A DNA stretch of 64,000 nt, taken from contig NC_091047.1 in assembly GCF_963966145.1 (NCBI RefSeq), positions 25,544,001 to 25,608,000 of the forward strand, given 5' to 3'. Shown here piece by piece: positions 60,187 through 64,000 of this stretch (positions are counted from its first letter, which is position 1; each line of letters opens with the position of its first letter). Under the pieces are notes generated by a model that was not told the DNA's origin, did no database searches, and worked only from the letters and a program-made list of their open reading frames with translations. Source of the DNA: Tenebrio molitor. Taxonomy: Eukaryota; Arthropoda; Insecta; Coleoptera; Tenebrionidae. A program made the translations under genes and the position numbers.

Positions 60187-60688
60187 TATATGGATCTACA
60201 TTTTGTACTGTGATAACTGATAAATTTGAGATAATGTGAAAATACCAACAAGTCATCTACTATAGAGTATACAGACACATTCTGCTGCTTCTACCACCAA
60301 CAAAAGGAATCGGGTGGAATTTTTTTGATGAAACGTACAAAAATAAAAAGGAGCAATGTACAATTTACAAAAATTGTCAAATTTCGCCCGCCTGTTCAAT
60401 GCACAGATAACCCCCATAAAATCCATGGAATTCAGATCGTAATTGTTTTAAGGTTTTTGTTGATTATCTCGCAAACTTTTGCTTATTTCTGATCGTTAGA
60501 ATCTGCTCTGAAAGTTTGTCGGTCGAATTCGGATACACCTGTATATAAATCAGCATTTAAACGTTTAGATTGACCATAAAAGCTATTTACTCGTTGAACG
60601 ATGCGAGGTAAGCTAGAAAAGTAAAGATTGAGAACTGATGCTATTTTGATGGCTTTTAATTATTTTACTTTTCCAACAAAACATATAA
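60187..60688. other. Atg2 intron 1, nothing recognised
   Basis: No gene or repeat supported. Confidence 0.35.
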
Positions 60689-61281
60689 TAGTATATTATG
60701 ATACAAGTTTATAAGGAAGCCTTTAAAGCAGGCGTGACGAGTTTAAGAGCACGACGCGTAGCGGAGTGTTTTTAACGTCGCAAGTGATTTAAAGGCGCTT
60801 ATAAACGTGTATCATACGCTATTTTTTATTATACCTGCACTACAATCTGAAAATTACATATAACAAAAAAAGTACACTGAATTACCTTTTCCGAAGTAAT
60901 CTCTGTCATTAATCCTTGGTATAGAAATAGTCAATTGTTGTTGTTTCGTTGCTATCATAAATTGTGTATAAATGTCTATTTATCATTGTTCAAAATATAG
61001 GTGAATTTGTTGTTACCTAAGCAACCCTTAAAGCTTAAGGCCCGGCTGCATAAAGCGATGTCAAGTCATTGTTAAAGTTAACAAAATGTCAAGCGATCTG
61101 ATTGGAGGATATTTAACATTTTATTTGAATCAGCCAATCAAATGGGCGGATTTCCGACTTGACGCGTTGTTAGCTGACACGATGTTAACTAACTACAACC
61201 GGGCCTTAGTGTTTTAAAGGCCCTTTTTCGCACGCATTTTAGTGACAAAAACAGGGATTAAGATTCAGGTATAATAAAAAA
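60689..61281 (+). mobile_element. MITE family A, copy 4, split by MITE family F
   Basis: Full-length family A copy (TAGTATATTATGATAC start, AGGTATAATAAAAA end) enlarged by a 168-base insertion at 61038-61205. Flanking family A sequence rejoins exactly at AAGCT..TTAGTG as in the uninterrupted copies. Confidence 0.85.
61038..61205 (+). mobile_element. MITE family F, copy 2, with TTA target duplication
   Basis: Begins AGGCCCGGCTGCATAAAGC and ends ACAACCGGGCC, bordered on both sides by TTA, a single TTA in uninterrupted family A copies. This is the duplication size of PIF/Harbinger elements. Related copy at 38318-38474. Confidence 0.85.
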
Positions 61282-61524
61282 ACAACTTTTTCATCATTTA
61301 ATTGTTGCCATAAAAATCTGTAATTTCATCGATTAAGTTTGTCTATGCTATATTTAGAAGCTTCTCTGTTATAATAGATTTCTCTTTGCAACGTCTCGCA
61401 ATTGCCGAATTTATTACACATTCATTCAATGTTGAAATAATATAGAGTAAATTGCCTAATTATAGAAAAATACAAAATATTTGACAACTAAATTTAAGAC
61501 AAAGTGGGTAGGTACATATTTGAT

Positions 61525-61953
61525 TTAATGAATTATAAACAATTTCTTTTTAAACTTGTTACAGCCTGTATTGATAACATAATTACATAAGCTTTTTAAT
61601 TTACAATGCAAACATTTCCGATAATAATCTGGAAAAGTGCCCCGAATGCTTGCAGCGTTTCCACGTTGAATCGCAAGGGAAATCCTCTTTGATTTGGAAT
61701 CGCCTGATTCCGCAATAAGTCGGTTTCCGATGACATTAATGAAATCGATGGCTTCTTTGCACCAAGGGCCTAAAGTTTCAAAGGCTAAACCTTTAATAAT
61801 TGAACTATATTTGCTATGTTTACAAGCCATTTCAGCGGCAAAACCTGAAACTTCAGAAGTTTTCAAAACGTAACTATCTGCAAGTGTATCTACAATAGTA
61901 ACGTCCCAAAGTAAAGGTTGACCTTTAATCCATGGTACTAAAGTCATCCCATC
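61525..61953 (-). pseudogene. Retroelement C-terminal domain, fragment 1
   Basis: Encodes MTLVPWIKGQPLLWDVTIVD, TLADSYVLKTSEVSGFAAEM, KGLAFETLGPWCKEAIDFIN and ISLAIQRGNAASIRGTFPD, a domain found at the end of a widespread invertebrate group of reverse-transcriptase elements. It lacks two short segments present in fragment 2 and everything upstream. It lies in Atg2 intron 1 in the same orientation as the gene. Confidence 0.75.
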
Positions 61954-63249
61954 TTTTTTGAAGTTCTGGTCAACAAAATGCTTGAGCGTTATGGAACAGT
62001 TTTTTTTAGGTTCTCATAGCTCAATTTTTTTGAAAGTTTTTTCTCTTATTTAGGGCTACCACAGGACAGTTTCTGATTTTCAATAACGTACAATGAATAC
62101 GAACTGTTTAATTATCGCTCCATTTTTTTTAAAGATTTGTTGGTTATTTGTTTACTTATTATCATTACATTTAGGTAAAATAAAAACACGGAATCGGCAA
62201 AATTTCTCGGGTGGTAGCCAATTTCATTCAACAAAAGCAAAGATATGTGCAAAAATTTTGCTTGTTTTATAAACTTCTTCATGTGGAAGAAAAAAAAGCA
62301 CGGTAGGTAACTCAACGTGTCCATCACGTTGGCGGCGAAACAATAAAAATATAAACAAGGATACTATTCACCTTTTTTAATTTTTGTTTTGTGGTGACGT
62401 GCGTAGAATATCATCACCTCATTTTAAACAGAAATCCAGAAACTCTGTGCCAAGATTAGAAATTACTACCTTCACTTATTTTTCAGTTAAAAAAATATAC
62501 ATATATGTATGTGAAATTTTTTATAGCAAAAACAAGACTACTACGTACTTACACCGTGCGATCGAAAATGAAAAAAATCGAGACGGCCATGATTAATACA
62601 CTTCAGTTGGCAGCACCTAAAAATTTAATTCAAATGTCATCAGATGTCTTAATTACAATAGTAACTGTCATTCCGGACTTTCACTGATAACTGGAATTTA
62701 ATTGATGTCCCGACTTTGCGAAGGTCATTTGAAAACATGAAGCGAAGACAGTAGCATTATGTTTAGAAGCTGAAGGCAGACATTTCGAACATTTACTCTA
62801 GTTCGTAAATACGATTGGAGCTCCTCATGATTCTTTTACAACCGACAGGTCACACATAATGCACACCTTTATGAAAATCAAGATTTCAACGTTCTCAAAA
62901 TCACTAACCTAACTTTTAAGACTGACATCTGATAAATGAAATTTTAACAAATTACCAACTGAAATTTTTGGTCACATTTATTTACAATTCTTACATCGAC
63001 TTTAAATAAACAGACAACTGAAATATTTTCTTTTTTTTAATTTTGCGTTCAAACATTTGTTTGTTTGGTGTTTATTTTGTAAATATGTATTTTACATTTT
63101 TTTGTTGTTATCTTTTCTAAACAGTTAATAAATTACAACTAAATCCGTAATGGTGGATTTCTGTTAAGTCGCAATAAATCTTATCATTAGATTACCATTA
63201 AATCTTATAAATGAAATCTTAGAAATCTTTTAAAAGTGAAAAGTTATTT
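61954..63249. other. AT-rich spacer in Atg2 intron 1
   Basis: Spacer between the two retroelement fragments. An ACCGTGCGATCGAAAATG at about 62,551 resembles the end of MITE family G; its partner is not visible. No Atg2 exon. Confidence 0.35.
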
Positions 63250-63900
63250 ATTAAAATTTAACATAAAATAACATTTTTAATTTACAATGCGAAAATTTCC
63301 GATAATAATGCGGAATCTGGAAAAGTGCCCCGAATGCTTGCAGCGTTTCCACGTTGAATGGCAAGGGAAATCCTCTCAAAAAGGAATTTCTTAGATTTTG
63401 AATCCCCTGATTCCGCGATAAGTCGGTCTCCGATGACATTAATGAAATCTATTGTTTCTTTGCACCAAGGGCCTAAGGTTTCAAAGGCTAAACCTTTAAA
63501 TATGTAGTTTGACGAAATAATTGAACGATATTTGTTATGTTTGCGTTTGCAAGCCATTTCAGCGGCAAAACCTGAGACTTCAGATGTTTTCAATACGTAA
63601 CTGTCTGCAAGTGTATCTACGACAGTAACGTCCCAAACCAAAGGTTGACCTTTATTCCACGGTACTAAAGTCATCCCATCAGGGCGTTTTCCGTCATCAC
63701 GAGATAGTCCGTTTGGTTCTAAAGTTGAATTAACATGAATAGAAGTCAAAGACCGGTTGATAATAGAATTAATTTCAGTGTGTCTTGAAAATCTACCACT
63801 GCTTTTGGAACAACTTAGACCGTGAATACCAATTTCATCAACTTTCGCATTGCATTTGCATTGCAAATATGAGGTGTACAAAGATTTTATTTTACTAACT
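63250..63900 (-). pseudogene. Retroelement C-terminal domain, fragment 2
   Basis: Open for 199 codons (63282-63881). It starts with a Cys/His cluster (CKCNAKVDEIG, HGLSCSKSSGRFSRH) followed by EPNGLSRDDGKRPDGMTLVP, WDVTVVDTLADSYVL, SSNYIFKGLAFETLGPWCKE and RISLAIQRGNAAS. It is better preserved than fragment 1 and about 85-90 percent alike. The reverse transcriptase domain would lie further right, outside the window or lost. An Atg2 intron insertion. Confidence 0.75.
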
Positions 63901-64000
63901 TATCGAAAAATACAAAGTTCCTGAAACAGAAATTGTTGATTATAAACTGGCTTTGAGTTGGTAATCCATGGATAATAGATTAATGTGTTCCATAATGGTC

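Noticed and set aside
1..64000. tRNA, rRNA, snRNA or CRISPR features
   Set aside because: I looked for tRNA TPsiC-type GGTTCGAATCC boxes, U6-like sequence and regularly spaced repeats. The partial matches (for example near 43,990 and 50,281) do not fold into a tRNA. Nothing supported.

Overview
The window is nuclear DNA of an insect, most likely a beetle. It holds a Psq-type helix-turn-helix gene that reads as distal antenna (dan), a many-exon Atg2 gene with mostly 47-70 base GT-AG introns, and a dense, layered set of TA-flanked inverted-repeat transposons and non-LTR fragments typical of beetle genomes. There is no prokaryotic gene organisation. The species cannot be fixed from the sequence alone; the beetle call is an inference.

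Layout. At 0.4-1.7 kb, minus strand, is a single-exon dan gene, with its GC-rich promoter region at 1.7-2.4 kb. From 2.5 to 43.9 kb is a gene-poor, AT-rich stretch. Much of it is mobile DNA: about twenty short inverted-repeat elements (MITE-like), decayed Tc1/mariner-type transposases at about 8.8, 18.7, 21.4, 37.9 and 39.7 kb, a frameshifted non-LTR 3' fragment at 13.2-13.9 kb, and a 765-base repeat present twice at 98 percent or so identity (5.7 and 24.5 kb). Several islands of higher GC and repeat-free sequence (10.2-11.4, 23.1-24.3, 30.1-31.2, 34.4-35.2, 36.5-37.1 and 41.3-42.4 kb) stand out and are candidates for regulatory DNA.

At 43.97-44.57 kb, minus strand, are the first two coding exons of a dynein regulatory complex subunit 7 (DRC7 / lost boys) gene. 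A perfect RFX X-box lies 54 bases upstream of its start. I could not find the rest of this gene. From 50.5 to 58.7 kb, minus strand, is Atg2, with 23 coding exons that join in frame into 1959 residues ending in the stop codon. Only the first coding exon (about 57 residues, by family comparison) is missing, and it probably lies beyond the right edge. The part of intron 1 inside the window (58.7-64.0 kb) is filled with nested transposons and two fragments of one retroelement.

The genes have unrelated roles: dan is a nuclear transcription factor of antenna and eye development, DRC7 an axonemal protein, and Atg2 a lipid-transfer protein of autophagy. The most informative non-gene content is the layering of mobile elements, including a TTA-flanked MITE nested in another MITE, a MITE nested in a mariner-like element, a long-armed inverted repeat nested in a TA-flanked element, and a retroelement fragment enclosed by DNA-transposon ends.
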